Below, piece after piece: positions 10,340 to 20,370 of a DNA stretch of 64,000 nucleotides; within the stretch, counting starts at the first letter, position 1, and each line of letters begins with the position of its first letter. A model generated the notes under the pieces. The model saw nothing but the letters and a program-made list of their open reading frames with translations. It had not been told where the DNA came from and searched no databases. Position numbers and translations under genes: made by a program. This DNA comes from Dietzia alimentaria 72 (lineage in GTDB: Bacteria; Actinomycetota; Actinomycetes; Mycobacteriales; Mycobacteriaceae): contig NZ_AGFF01000024.1 of the NCBI RefSeq assembly GCF_000226215.1, forward strand, positions 223,095-287,094. The letters are read 5' to 3'.

Positions 10340-10765
10340 GTGAACGATCCCCTTCGGCACGGAATGCCGCCCGACCCGTTCGCTGGTGACCCAAACGACC
10401 CGGCCGCGGAGCTGGCCGGGCTCGACCCCATCGATGACGATATGCAGTCCGCCCCGCTCGATGCGGACGAGCGCCGCGCCATCGAGGAGGACCTGGCGGA
10501 CCTCGCGGAATTTCGTCAACTCCTGGCCCCGATCGGGGTCAAGGGCGTCGCTGTTCAGTGCGAGGACTGCTCGGACGAGCATTACCACGAGTGGGACATG
10601 CTTCGGGCAAACCTAATGCAGCTGCTCCAGGACGGCGCACTCTTGCCGCACGAGCCAGCGTTCGATCCAATCCCGGAGGACTACGTGACGTGGGAATACT
10701 GCCGGGGCTACGCCGACGCGGTCCGCGCAATGCGTCCTCCGCGCAAACTGAACTGGCGGCGCTGA
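10340..10765 (+). CDS. DUF5319 family protein
   Basis: 141 aa from the GTG at 10340. It is an acidic protein with a short central cluster VQCEDCSDEHYHEW that looks like a small metal site (C-x2-C followed by H-x-H). The C-terminus is conserved-looking: Pro/Glu-rich, then WEYCRGYADAVRAM. Position matches the mycobacterial gene between guaB2 and the sigD-rsdA pair (Rv3412-type), always divergent from guaB2. No function is known to me. The start is chosen from a TACGGT box 6 nt upstream. Two hairpins separate it from the convergent rsdA. Confidence 0.85.
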   Translation: MNDPLRHGMPPDPFAGDPNDPAAELAGLDPIDDDMQSAPLDADERRAIEEDLADLAEFRQLLAPIGVKGVAVQCEDCSDEHYHEWDMLRANLMQLLQDGALLPHEPAFDPIPEDYVTWEYCRGYADAVRAMRPPRKLNWRR

Positions 10766-10812
10766 CGGCGGATCCGTCTTCCAACGGACTGTCCCCGCAC
10801 CCACGAGCTACA

Positions 10813-10853
10813 GAACCGACCCCCGACCTCGACAAGAGGACGGGGGTCGGTTC
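10813..10853. terminator. Hairpin terminator, DUF5319 end
   Basis: GAACCGACCCCCG (10813-10825) pairs perfectly with 10841-10853: 13 bp with a 15-nt loop. It lies between two convergent genes, so it can serve both. No T-tract follows. Confidence 0.75.
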
Positions 10854-10877
10854 CCTGTGAGCGACATCAGCGTGATC

Positions 10878-10898
10878 GCCCGGTCGTAACGACCGGGC
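10878..10898. terminator. Hairpin terminator, rsdA end
   Basis: GCCCGGTCG (10878-10886) and CGACCGGGC (10890-10898) form a tight 9-bp stem. Flanking GTGA/TCAC can extend it with a bulge. It sits 10 nt past the rsdA stop. Confidence 0.65.
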
Positions 10899-10908
10899 TC
10901 ACCGGCGC

Positions 10909-11946
10909 TCAATTGGTCGGCGTCACCGACCGTGATGGCGGCTGCGGGTTGCTCTTGGACTCCTGCGTCTGCGTGGGCACCTGCGTCACTGTGGTGCGGG
11001 TCGGCGCGGGCGACTGCTGCTGGACGGGGGTGTCATCGTCGATGTCCTGGCTCGGCCGGCCAGTCGTCGGCGCCAGGAAGTCCTGCAGTCGTTTCGTGTC
11101 GATCGGGATCTGGAGTGTCGTGGAAATTCGCAATCCGTCGAGTGGCAGCGGCACCACCGGCATGCCAGGTCGAGGGGGTGGCATCAGGTTGGAGGGCACG
11201 GGGACCGGCGCCCCCGGCACGAGAGTCGCCGCGCCTGGAAGTGGCTGCGGTTTGGGGGCAGGCTCCGGGGCCGGTGCCGGCGCCGGCGACGGCACCGAGC
11301 TCGGGGTTACGCGACTCAGATCCCGTTTGATGGCGTCCCTGCGCTTCATCAACTCGACACGCTCCGAGGCGTCGGAGACCTCGTCGAGCCGGTCGGAGAC
11401 CTCTCCCAGCAGCTTCTCCGCCTTGTCCCTGTCGCCCTCGCGGGCTGCCAGATCCGCCGCGGTCAGATGTTCGCTGAGGTCGCTGACCAGCTCTACGTCG
11501 CCTGCGCGATCAGAGAAAATCGTTTTGGACACGCCCCACAGTGGGTCTCCCGGCATGGCACTGTGCGCCGCGACCGAGAGCCCGCCCACGAGGACAACCG
11601 CCACTGCTGCGGCCCCCGTCACTGCCTGCCACAGCGCGGGGCGTTGCCCGTGGTGGTGTTCGCCCGCCTTGGCCCAGCCGCGACGCGGCCACAACCGTGA
11701 GACATTCGGGGCGAGGGCGACTTCGACTTCCTCGTCGCTCGGCAGAGCGGGAAGATCCCCTGCATCGACCTCGGCACGCCATCCGGCGAGCAGTGCGACC
11801 AGTGGATCGTCGTCGAGAGGGTGCTCGCCGCGACCCAGCGCGTTGAGGAGCTCGTCGTCACGGTCGACCTCTACGGGGTCCACATCGTGCTCATCGAGCG
11901 AGGCGGCATCGTCCCCTGTGCCGGGTTCGACATCGTCGTCGTTCAT
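10909..11946 (-). CDS. rsdA: Anti-sigma-D factor RsdA
   Basis: 345 aa. A membrane-anchored anti-sigma factor holding SigD inactive. The acidic N-terminal cytoplasmic domain (residues 1-100) contains the segment LLAGWRAEVDAGDLP. One membrane helix follows at about 108-130, then a predicted coiled region (about 160-200) and a long Pro-rich outer tail ending in Gln/Thr/Pro-rich sequence. The ATG at 11946 overlaps the sigD stop as ATGA and has AGGAG 8 nt upstream; the in-frame ATG at 11952 is too close to that site. Overlap with sigD and gene order match the mycobacterial sigD-rsdA pair. Release of SigD is known to involve proteolysis in relatives. Confidence 0.85.
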   Translation of the reverse strand: MNDDDVEPGTGDDAASLDEHDVDPVEVDRDDELLNALGRGEHPLDDDPLVALLAGWRAEVDAGDLPALPSDEEVEVALAPNVSRLWPRRGWAKAGEHHHGQRPALWQAVTGAAAVAVVLVGGLSVAAHSAMPGDPLWGVSKTIFSDRAGDVELVSDLSEHLTAADLAAREGDRDKAEKLLGEVSDRLDEVSDASERVELMKRRDAIKRDLSRVTPSSVPSPAPAPAPEPAPKPQPLPGAATLVPGAPVPVPSNLMPPPRPGMPVVPLPLDGLRISTTLQIPIDTKRLQDFLAPTTGRPSQDIDDDTPVQQQSPAPTRTTVTQVPTQTQESKSNPQPPSRSVTPTN

Positions 11947-12524
11947 CGCCATCGCTCCTCTCCGTCATTCTCGATCTTTGCCCGGAGTTGCTTCATCGCC
12001 CGGTGCTGCGCGACGCGCACGGCTCCGGCCGTGCTGTCGACGATCTCCGCGGTCTCCTCGGCTGACAGACCCACCACGACCCGAAGTCGGATGATCTCGC
12101 GCTGCTTCTCCGGCAGGGTTGCCAGGAGTTGAGTCATCGCTTTGGTCACCTCGCCGTCGAGTATGTGGTCTTCGGGCCCTGTGTCCGTCGAGAGCACCTC
12201 GGGGAGGTACTCCACGGGATCGGACTTGTTCCGTGCGGCGCCCCTGTGGGCGTCCGCGACCTTGTGGGCCGCGATCCCGTACACGAAGGCCATGAAGGGT
12301 CTTCCCTGGTCCCGATACCCCGGCAGAGCCGAGAGCACCGCGATCAGAATCTCCTGGGTTACATCGTCAACAGACAGGTTGGCTCTCTCCGCGCCTCCGA
12401 CCCGGGAGCGGCAATACCGCACCACTCCGGGCCGCACGAGTTCCAGCACGCGCGCGGCCGCGGTGCGGTCGCCCTTGACCGCGGCTGTCACGGCGAGTTC
12501 TAACTCGTCTGCTGTACCTGTCAT
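11943..12524 (-). CDS. sigD: ECF RNA polymerase sigma factor SigD
   Basis: 193 aa ECF-type sigma factor. Region 2 is at about residues 25-95 (DVTQEILIAVLSALPGYRDQ and the following FVYGIAAHKVADAHR). Region 4 is at about 130-185 (LPEKQREIIRLRVVVGLS, then a helix-turn-helix ending VAQHRAMKQLR). It overlaps rsdA by 4 nt, giving stoichiometric coupling with its inhibitor. The start ATG has no clear Shine-Dalgarno. In mycobacteria SigD controls lipid, ribosomal and rpf genes in stationary phase (established for M. tuberculosis, inferred here). Confidence 0.92.
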   Translation of the reverse strand: MTGTADELELAVTAAVKGDRTAAARVLELVRPGVVRYCRSRVGGAERANLSVDDVTQEILIAVLSALPGYRDQGRPFMAFVYGIAAHKVADAHRGAARNKSDPVEYLPEVLSTDTGPEDHILDGEVTKAMTQLLATLPEKQREIIRLRVVVGLSAEETAEIVDSTAGAVRVAQHRAMKQLRAKIENDGEERWR

Positions 12525-12692
12525 CGAATTAGGGAGCCCACTCGTTACACGGGTGTGGTACGGGGGCGCGGCCTTTCTCTCGGGGATGCGACGGTGGTCG
12601 CGGCGGATCTCACGCCGGGTCCGCGGACGGACCTCGAGGTGGCGTTCGTTCAGATTAGGCGCGTTACTCCTGGGACTGAGCGGTACTCATGA

Positions 12693-12718
12693 GGGGCCCA
12701 GCGTAACCGCTGGGCCCC
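12693..12718. terminator. Distal hairpin, 3' of groEL
   Basis: GGGGCCCAGCG (12693-12703) pairs perfectly with 12708-12718 around a TAAC loop (11 bp). It is the second of two hairpins between groEL and sigD and may insulate sigD from read-through. Confidence 0.7.
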
Positions 12719-12752
12719 GTCCGGGACCACACCACAGCCCGGGTACGGCGTC

Positions 12753-12787
12753 GGGCCCTGTCCTCCACCGCGCGGAGGACAGGGCCC
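12753..12787. terminator. Proximal hairpin, 3' of groEL
   Basis: GGGCCCTGTCCTCC (12753-12766) pairs perfectly with 12774-12787 (14 bp, 7-nt loop), 15 nt past the groEL stop on the minus strand. It is a strong terminator for the groES-groEL transcript. Confidence 0.8.
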
Positions 12788-12802
12788 AGAGTTCACGATC
12801 GG

Positions 12803-14542
<1,740 letters not shown>

Positions 14543-14547
14543 TCACG

Positions 14548-14835
14548 TCAGTCGATGACCGCGAGAACGTCGCGCGAGGAAAGGATCAGGTAGTCCTTGC
14601 CCTCGTACTTGATCTCGGTGCCGCCGTACTTGGAGTAGATGACCTTGTCACCCTCCTCGATGTCCATGGGAATGCGGTCGCCGTCCTCGTCGAAGCGGCC
14701 CTTGCCGACCGCGACGACGGTGCCCTCCTGGGGCTTCTCCTTGGCGGTGTCCGGAATGACGAGGCCGGATGCCGTAGTGGTCTCGGCAGCAGTGGCCTCG
14801 ACGAGAATCTTGTCCTCAAGCGGCTTGATCGCCAC
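14548..14835 (-). CDS. groES: 10-kDa co-chaperonin GroES
   Basis: 95 aa, full length. It caps the GroEL ring. The mobile-loop region (about residues 17-35) and the conserved [13 protein letters not shown] and [13 protein letters not shown] segments are present. The start is GTG at 14835 with GGAGG 7 nt upstream. It leads the groES-groEL operon; a CIRCE element overlaps the promoter about 100 nt upstream, indicating HrcA-type heat-shock repression. The tsa operon ends upstream on the same strand. Confidence 0.97.
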   Translation of the reverse strand: MAIKPLEDKILVEATAAETTTASGLVIPDTAKEKPQEGTVVAVGKGRFDEDGDRIPMDIEEGDKVIYSKYGGTEIKYEGKDYLILSSRDVLAVID

Positions 14836-14928
14836 GATGGATCCTCCGTGTGTAGATGACTGGTGTGTTCTGAGGGGCCGGGCGCCGGAGGGCGTCGTCG
14901 CGGGTGACGCGGCCGGTGTCCATGCCTA

Positions 14929-14955
14929 TTGGCACTCTATATGCGCGAGTGCCAG
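14929..14955. promoter_or_regulatory. CIRCE operator (HrcA binding site)
   Basis: TTGGCACTC (14929-14937), a 9-nt spacer, then GAGTGCCAG (14947-14955). This is the CIRCE inverted repeat layout (consensus half-sites TTAGCACTC/GAGTGCTAA) with the same A-to-G change in each arm, so symmetry is kept. It lies in the groES promoter. Confidence 0.85.
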
Positions 14956-14962
14956 CACTCAA
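14934..14962 (-). promoter_or_regulatory. groES-groEL promoter
   Basis: On the minus strand, TTGAGT (14962-14957) and TAGAGT (14939-14934) are separated by 17 nt, a good housekeeping -35/-10 pair. The CIRCE element covers the spacer and the -10 box, so a bound repressor would block polymerase. Confidence 0.6.
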
Positions 14963-15033
14963 GTGTCTCGGGTGCCCGATCGGCCGGATTTCGCCGGTGG
15001 CGAGCACGCGACATCGCCCTTGCGGCAATGGGT

Positions 15034-16071
15034 TCACCTGACCTGGGTCACCCCGACCGGCAGTCCCGGATCGGCGGCCACCGTCAGCGCACTGGGCGCG
15101 GCACCTACTGCGAGCAGCGCGGAGGCCACCCCCACCACCATCGCCCCATTGTCTGTGCACAGCCGCGGACGCGGGACCCGCAAGGTGATACCGGCGTTGG
15201 CGCAGCGCTCCGCCGCCAGTTCCCGCAGGCGGGAGTTCGCCGCAACCCCTCCCCCGATGAGCAGGGTCTCCACACCCAGATCGGTGCAGGCGCGGACCGC
15301 CTTCATGGTCAGCACGTCGACCACGGCCTCCTGGAACGACGCGGCCACGTCGGCCACCTCGATCTGCTCGGAGTCACGTTCAGCCGCCTCGATCCTTCGG
15401 GCCACCGAGGTCTTGAGCCCCGAGAAAGAGAAGTCGTGTCGCGCATCCCGCGGTCCCGTCATCCCGCGCGGGAAGACGATCGCGCGCGGATCGCCGGTGG
15501 CCGCGAGCCTGTCGATGACAGGCCCGCCCGGGTAGCCGAGGCCCAGAAGCCGCGCGACCTTGTCGTAGGCTTCGCCGGCCGCGTCGTCGACGGTGGAGCC
15601 GAGTTCCTCCACCTGGTCGGTCAGCGAGCGCACGTGCAAGAGCTGAGTGTGGCCGCCAGAGACGAGCAGCGCCACGCATTCGCGCAGAGGCCCGCCGTCG
15701 AAACCGGCCACGGCCACGTGCCCCACCAGGTGGTTGACCGCATAGAAGGGCGCGCCCCACGCCGCCGCGTACGCCTTTGCAGCCGAAGAACCGACCAGTA
15801 GCGCCCCCGAGAGGCCTGGACCGATCGTGGCGGCCACTGCGTCAGGGCGTTCCACCCCCGCCTCGGCAAGCGCGGCGCGGACCGTGGGCACCAGTGCCTC
15901 GAGATGCGCTCGGGATGCGATCTCCGGCACCACCCCGCCGAACCGTGCGTGCTCGGACATGGACGAGGCGACCACGTCGGACAGCAGTTCCGCGCTCCCG
16001 TCGTCGTGCACACGGGCCACGGCCACGCCGGTCTCGTCGCACGAACTCTCGATCCCCATGACGGTTCTCAT
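15034..16071 (-). CDS. tsaD: tRNA N6-adenosine threonylcarbamoyltransferase
   Basis: Attaches the threonylcarbamoyl group to A37 of ANN-decoding tRNAs (t6A). 345 aa, normal length. ASKHA-fold ATPase with [14 protein letters not shown] at the N-terminus, the signature [16 protein letters not shown] at about residues 40-60, the metal ligands in NHLVGH, and DNGAMV near the end. The ATG overlaps the rimI stop (ATGA). It is the last gene of the glmS-to-tsaD run, with tsaB and tsaE in the same operon forming the TsaBDE complex. Confidence 0.96.
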   Translation of the reverse strand: MRTVMGIESSCDETGVAVARVHDDGSAELLSDVVASSMSEHARFGGVVPEIASRAHLEALVPTVRAALAEAGVERPDAVAATIGPGLSGALLVGSSAAKAYAAAWGAPFYAVNHLVGHVAVAGFDGGPLRECVALLVSGGHTQLLHVRSLTDQVEELGSTVDDAAGEAYDKVARLLGLGYPGGPVIDRLAATGDPRAIVFPRGMTGPRDARHDFSFSGLKTSVARRIEAAERDSEQIEVADVAASFQEAVVDVLTMKAVRACTDLGVETLLIGGGVAANSRLRELAAERCANAGITLRVPRPRLCTDNGAMVVGVASALLAVGAAPSALTVAADPGLPVGVTQVR

Positions 16072-16670
16072 GAGCCGAACCCCTCTCGTCTGTCGGGTGG
16101 TCCAGCGCTGGTTCCGGATCGGGAGGCGCCCCCACCGCTGCCAGCCACCTCACCGCGGTCCCCGGTGACTCCGCGCCGCCCTGTTCTGTCGCGCGAACGC
16201 GCGGGACGCGTCATAAGGTAGGCGTCGGCCATGCTGGGCCGGTAATAACGGGGGCGCACGCCCACGATCTCGAAGCCGTGGGCCTCATACAGGGTGCGTG
16301 CGGGGATGTTGTCGGTGCGGACGTCCAGCACCACGGGCGCGCCCTCGGCGTCGGCCACGTCGATCATCCGCAGCAGTAACGTTCGCCCGATTCCGAGCCC
16401 CTGGTGGTCCGGGTCCACGCCGATGGTGTGCACCTCGAACTCCTGGTCGCCCGCTCGCCCGAGGGCGGCCAGGACCGCGTAGCCGATCAGCTGTCCGTGG
16501 AGTCGGGCCGCGAAGCACGTGGTGTGCCGCGATCCGATCTCCGAGAGGAATGCCGCGGCGGACCAGGGTCCGTCACCGGCGAACAGCACCGTCTCGAGTT
16601 GGGCGCAGTGCACAGCGTCGTCGGCTACCAGATGGTCGTAGACGACAGAGGTCGGGCCGACGCCGATCAC
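16068..16670 (-). CDS. rimI: Ribosomal protein S18 alanine N-acetyltransferase (GNAT)
   Basis: 200 aa. The GNAT acetyltransferase fold is at about residues 8-150 with the acetyl-CoA site in [15 protein letters not shown] and the following [14 protein letters not shown]. RimI acetylates the N-terminal Ala of S18 and is classically linked to tsaB/tsaD. The protein has a roughly 45-residue Arg/Gly/Ser-rich C-terminal tail that looks disordered and is not part of the catalytic fold. The GTG start overlaps the tsaB stop (GTGA), and the stop overlaps tsaD. A broader protein N-acetylation role is possible. Confidence 0.88.
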   Translation of the reverse strand: MIGVGPTSVVYDHLVADDAVHCAQLETVLFAGDGPWSAAAFLSEIGSRHTTCFAARLHGQLIGYAVLAALGRAGDQEFEVHTIGVDPDHQGLGIGRTLLLRMIDVADAEGAPVVLDVRTDNIPARTLYEAHGFEIVGVRPRYYRPSMADAYLMTRPARSRDRTGRRGVTGDRGEVAGSGGGASRSGTSAGPPDRREGFGS

Positions 16671-17407
16671 CGGTCGAGTCCTTGCAGCGCGGAGGACGGT
16701 TCGCTCCGTCGGGGCGGCACCGCGTCGGGACGGCGTAGATAGAGCGGTTCGAGCGGGGCGGGGGTCACGCCGGCGAGCAGGTCGGGTGCGGCAACCGTGA
16801 CCAGCCCCGCGGGGTCGGGCGCGGTCACCGCTTCTAGCCCCGGGGCGACGGTGACCACGGCGGTCTCGCCACCCGGGCCGGTGCGGCTCCTGACCTCACG
16901 CAGTCGAACGGGGTCGCCGACGCCCTGCACCCCCTGACCGAACTCGATGTCCGCGGCCGGCCCCACCGTGGGGCCGGAGATCCGCCCGCCCTCCGGGGAG
17001 TAGTGCGCGTGGTAGGCCTCGCGCCGACGGGCATCGGTGACGACGACGAGGTCGCCGGTCGCTCCGGCGGCGCGCGCGCGGGCGGCCAGCCCATCGAGCG
17101 AACAGATCCCGTGGACCGGCTTTCCGATGGCATCGGCGAACGCCGCGGCGGTGACCATCCCGACCCGCAGTCCGGTGAACGGGCCCGGCCCGATTCCCAC
17201 CACCACGGCGTCGAGCTCGTCCGGCGTGACGCCCACCTCGGTTAGGCACTCCAGGATGTGAGGGGTCAACAATTCGGCGTGGGCCCGGGCGTCCTCGGTC
17301 ACGCGCATGGCGAGGGTCTCGACCGCGGGGCCGGCGTCGCCGGAGGTGAGCCTGCAGACTCCCGCGGTCACGAAGGGGGTGGAGGTGTCTACGGCTAGGA
17401 CGAGCAC
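16667..17407 (-). CDS. tsaB: tRNA t6A synthesis protein TsaB
   Basis: 246 aa partner of TsaD and TsaE in t6A synthesis. ASKHA-like N-terminal half with LAVDTSTPFVTAG and the conserved GIGPGPFTGLRVGM loop at about residues 70-85. The C-terminal half is more divergent. The GTG start is 4 nt after the tsaE stop, and its own stop overlaps rimI (GTGA). It has no catalytic activity itself; it dimerises with TsaD. Confidence 0.93.
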   Translation of the reverse strand: MLVLAVDTSTPFVTAGVCRLTSGDAGPAVETLAMRVTEDARAHAELLTPHILECLTEVGVTPDELDAVVVGIGPGPFTGLRVGMVTAAAFADAIGKPVHGICSLDGLAARARAAGATGDLVVVTDARRREAYHAHYSPEGGRISGPTVGPAADIEFGQGVQGVGDPVRLREVRSRTGPGGETAVVTVAPGLEAVTAPDPAGLVTVAAPDLLAGVTPAPLEPLYLRRPDAVPPRRSEPSSALQGLDR

Positions 17408-17411
17408 GAGG

Positions 17412-17924
17412 TCAGGTTACCGCCGGGGCGGCCCCCGGGCCGCCCCGGTGCCAGGTCGCGGAACGGACCTCGGTGTCCGGACGGCGTTGCAGGGTGACCA
17501 CCAGCGGATCCTCGACGAGGGAGTCCACAAACCCGGCACCCCACTCCACCACCACCACGTCGCCGTCGAGTGCGGAATCCAGGTCCAGGGACTCGAGCTG
17601 GTCGGCCAGATCCCCCGCACCCGGCTGCTGCCCGTCCGGGTCGTGCACTCCGAGGAGTCGGTACGCGTCCACGTGGACGAGTCCCGGCCCGTCGGGGTCC
17701 ACAGGAGCGTGCCGACGCGCGATGACGAAAGTCGGAGAAGTGACCCGACCGCGGACCCCGAGTCCGGTGGCTATGCCGGTCGTCAGCGCGGTCTTCCCCG
17801 CGCCCAGGGGGCCGTCGAGCACCACCACGTCTCCGGCCCGCAACAGGCCTGCCAGTTCGACGCCGAGCGAGTGGGTGTCCTCGACTGTCGGCAGGTCGCG
17901 CCGTCCCTGTTCGTCGATCGTCAC
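17412..17924 (-). CDS. tsaE: tRNA t6A synthesis ATPase TsaE
   Basis: 170 aa P-loop ATPase that drives TsaBD turnover. Walker A GPLGAGKT at about residues 39-46, followed by the family segment VTSPTFVIA and the HVDAYRL motif. Late positions carry the VVVEWGAGFVD segment typical of the family. The GTG start overlaps the upstream hydrolase stop (GTGA), so it is translated in coupling with it. tsaB follows after 4 nt. Confidence 0.95.
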   Translation of the reverse strand: MTIDEQGRRDLPTVEDTHSLGVELAGLLRAGDVVVLDGPLGAGKTALTTGIATGLGVRGRVTSPTFVIARRHAPVDPDGPGLVHVDAYRLLGVHDPDGQQPGAGDLADQLESLDLDSALDGDVVVVEWGAGFVDSLVEDPLVVTLQRRPDTEVRSATWHRGGPGAAPAVT

Positions 17925-19153
17925 GCCCGGCCGTCCGCGACGGTCTCGCCTCTGCGCTCTCGCTCACGCCAACCGATGATCGCGTCAGCCACCAGGTCGC
18001 CAAGCACCTCGGAGACGTGTGCGGGCTCCTCCAACATCACCATGTGCCCCGTGCCCGGGACCACAACGAACTCGGCGTCAGGGAGTTCCTCGACGATGTC
18101 CACCGACCGGTCCAGCGGGGTCAACAGGTCACGGTCGCCGCACAGCACCGTGGTGCGCACGTCACGGAGGACGTGCATGGACGCCGACTCGTCGTGCTGG
18201 GTGAGGGTCTCGAAGAAGTTGGCGATGGTCAGTACGTCGGTGGACGCGATGAGCCGGTCCACGAACCGCGCCACCGTCGGACTCGTCCTGGCGGGGTCAC
18301 CGAACGAGCCCCCGTAGATGAAGGGCGAGATGATCGCGCCGAGAGCCCTTCGCCCGCCGGTGAACACGCCAGGGGTACGGGACGCGAGTCTGGCGACTCG
18401 TGCCATCGCCTTGCTGTCGAGAACCGCGCCCAGGCCGGCCTCGGAGAGTTCGGCCATCGCCGTGGCCACCAGCCCCACTCCCATGATCCGGTCGTGGACG
18501 ATCTGCGGGTGCCGGGAGGCAAAGCCCATCACCGACATCCCGCCCATCGAATGACCGATCGCCACGACCGGGCCCGTCGGCGCCGTCGCGTTGATCACCG
18601 TGGAGAGGTCGGACGCGAGCTGGGCGATCGTCGAGTTCTCACGTGTGCTCTTCCCGCTGAGACCGTGGCCTCGCTGGTCGTAGAAGACCATCCGGATCTC
18701 GGAACCGAACCGGTCTTGCAGGTGCCGACGCTGGAAGTGCCAGGTATCCATGGACAGGGTGTAGCCGTGCGCAAAGACGACGGTCATGGGCGCATCGGTC
18801 GGTCCGGCCTCCCGCACCGCCAACGGGACTCCGTCGCTGGCGGCGACCATCGAGCCGCGATCCACGCCGAGCTCCGTCATATCCTCGGCCGCCCATGGGT
18901 CCGAGGCCCGACGGCCCGGCAGCAGGGTGCCGACGGAGCCGATGGTCGCGGCACCGAGTGCGCTGAGTCCGGCCGCCAGTCCCCCCGGCGTGCGGATCTG
19001 GTCAGCGACCGCCTCGGCGTCATCCGGCCCGGCCCCGACGAGTTCAGGCGACCGGACCTCGACCGGATCTTCACCCGTCGACCGGGTGGGCTGGCGGGGC
19101 AACCGCATCCGGGGTCTGCCCCGGCGGCCCGTGGTGTCGTCGTCCTGGCTCAT
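17921..19153 (-). CDS. Alpha/beta-hydrolase, probable lipase/esterase
   Basis: 410 aa. The real start is the ATG at 19153 (MSQDDD), overlapping the alr stop as ATGA; the frame stays open another 740 nt upstream but only as a shadow of alr. A polar N-terminal region of about 115 residues precedes the hydrolase fold. The oxyanion segment is HGYTLSMDTWHFQ, the nucleophile elbow GHSMGG, the acid GDRDLLTP, and the His GTGHMVMLE. No signal peptide. It sits between alr and tsaE in mycobacterial relatives too; its substrate is unknown. It could act on lipid or cell-wall esters, but nothing in the sequence proves that. Confidence 0.87.
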   Translation of the reverse strand: MSQDDDTTGRRGRPRMRLPRQPTRSTGEDPVEVRSPELVGAGPDDAEAVADQIRTPGGLAAGLSALGAATIGSVGTLLPGRRASDPWAAEDMTELGVDRGSMVAASDGVPLAVREAGPTDAPMTVVFAHGYTLSMDTWHFQRRHLQDRFGSEIRMVFYDQRGHGLSGKSTRENSTIAQLASDLSTVINATAPTGPVVAIGHSMGGMSVMGFASRHPQIVHDRIMGVGLVATAMAELSEAGLGAVLDSKAMARVARLASRTPGVFTGGRRALGAIISPFIYGGSFGDPARTSPTVARFVDRLIASTDVLTIANFFETLTQHDESASMHVLRDVRTTVLCGDRDLLTPLDRSVDIVEELPDAEFVVVPGTGHMVMLEEPAHVSEVLGDLVADAIIGWRERERRGETVADGRA

Positions 19154-20370
19154 GCCGTGCTCCCCGACTGTCCGCCCGGGGCGTGACGGCCCCGCATGAC
19201 GTGCTGTCGCGCCGCGCGGCCGCGCACAGCGGTGACCACCTCGTAGTGAATGGTCCCCAGCGTGCGCGCCCATTCCGCGGCCGTGGGGCCCCCGTCCTCC
19301 CCCGTCCCGAACAGCACGGCGGTGTCCCCTGCCCGCAGCGTTTCCGGCGGCTCGGGACCGAGGTCGACCACGAACTGATCCATGCAGACGCGTCCGACGT
19401 TCGGGTACCGGCGTCCGCCGATGGACACGTCGAGACGGCCCGAGAGCAGGCGCCAGACCCCGTCGGCATAGCCCGCGGCCACGAGCGCAACCGTGGTGTC
19501 CTCCGGCGCGTACCAGGTGTGCCCGTAGCTCACGCCCTGACCGGCGGACAGCCGCTTGATCATGAGCACCTCGGCGGCGAACGTCATGGCCGGGATCAGG
19601 TCGGTCTCGAGTCCCTCGACCGGGTTGAGTCCGTAAAGGGCGATACCCGGGCGGACCATCTCGAAGCCGTCCCCGGGCCGGGTCAACGTGGCGGCCGTGT
19701 TGGCATGGTGGTTGACAGGGCATTCGAGACCCCGGGCACGCGCCTGCGCCACGCATTCGTGCAGTCGTCGCACCTGCGCGTCGATCACCGGATTGCCGGG
19801 GTCGTCCGCGTGCGCGAAGTGCGCCATCAACCCTGTGACCTCGATCAGGCCGCCCGCGGTAGCGGTGACCAGCCGATCGAGAACCGCCGGCCACGCGTCG
19901 AGAGTGATCCCCGAACGGGCGAGGCCGGTGTCGATCTTCGGTGTTACGCGCGCCCGGCGACCTGTGCGGCGAGCCGCTTCGATGACGGTGTCCAGGTGGG
20001 CTGGACTGGGGATCGCCAGGTCTACGTCGTTCTCGAGCGCGGCTCGCACGTCATCCGAGACCGAGTACAGCCAAGCCAGTATCTCCGCATCGATCCCCGC
20101 CGAGCGGAGTTCGAGCGCTTCGCCGATCGTGGTGACGCCCAACGCGTCAACGCCACCGCGCACGGCCGCGAGAGAAACCGGAACGGCCCCGTGACCATAC
20201 GCGTCGGCCTTCACCACGGCCATGACCCGCGCCCCCTGGGCAGCACGGACAAGGACGCGACTGTTGTGTTCAATCGCGTCCAGATCTATCTCTGCGCGAC
20301 ACGGTGCCGGGGGGACGACTGGACCCATTTGGTCCATACTGCCAAAGAGGAACCGCCGGGGACGATTCAC
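19150..20370 (-). CDS. alr: Alanine racemase
   Basis: PLP enzyme interconverting L- and D-alanine for peptidoglycan. 406 aa by the GTG at 20370, which overlaps the nnr stop (GTGA); an ATG at 20337 is an alternative giving 395 aa, and neither has a convincing Shine-Dalgarno. The PLP lysine is in VVKADAYGHG (about residue 54). The catalytic Tyr is in GVSYGHTW and the substrate/dimer segment in GRVCMDQFVVDLG. The C-terminal beta domain continues to about residue 385. It links glmS (UDP-GlcNAc) with D-Ala supply in one operon. Confidence 0.95.
   Translation of the reverse strand: MNRPRRFLFGSMDQMGPVVPPAPCRAEIDLDAIEHNSRVLVRAAQGARVMAVVKADAYGHGAVPVSLAAVRGGVDALGVTTIGEALELRSAGIDAEILAWLYSVSDDVRAALENDVDLAIPSPAHLDTVIEAARRTGRRARVTPKIDTGLARSGITLDAWPAVLDRLVTATAGGLIEVTGLMAHFAHADDPGNPVIDAQVRRLHECVAQARARGLECPVNHHANTAATLTRPGDGFEMVRPGIALYGLNPVEGLETDLIPAMTFAAEVLMIKRLSAGQGVSYGHTWYAPEDTTVALVAAGYADGVWRLLSGRLDVSIGGRRYPNVGRVCMDQFVVDLGPEPPETLRAGDTAVLFGTGEDGGPTAAEWARTLGTIHYEVVTAVRGRAARQHVMRGRHAPGGQSGSTA

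Noticed and set aside
12525..12690. Possible SigD autoregulatory promoter (GTAACG-like sequence upstream of sigD)
   Set aside because: A -35-like string is present but no convincing -10 partner at proper spacing was found.
19154..19894. Long N-terminal extension of the alpha/beta-hydrolase through alr
   Set aside because: The extension is Arg/Gly-rich and antisense-like in character; the ATG at 19153 overlaps the alr stop in the usual 4-nt manner.
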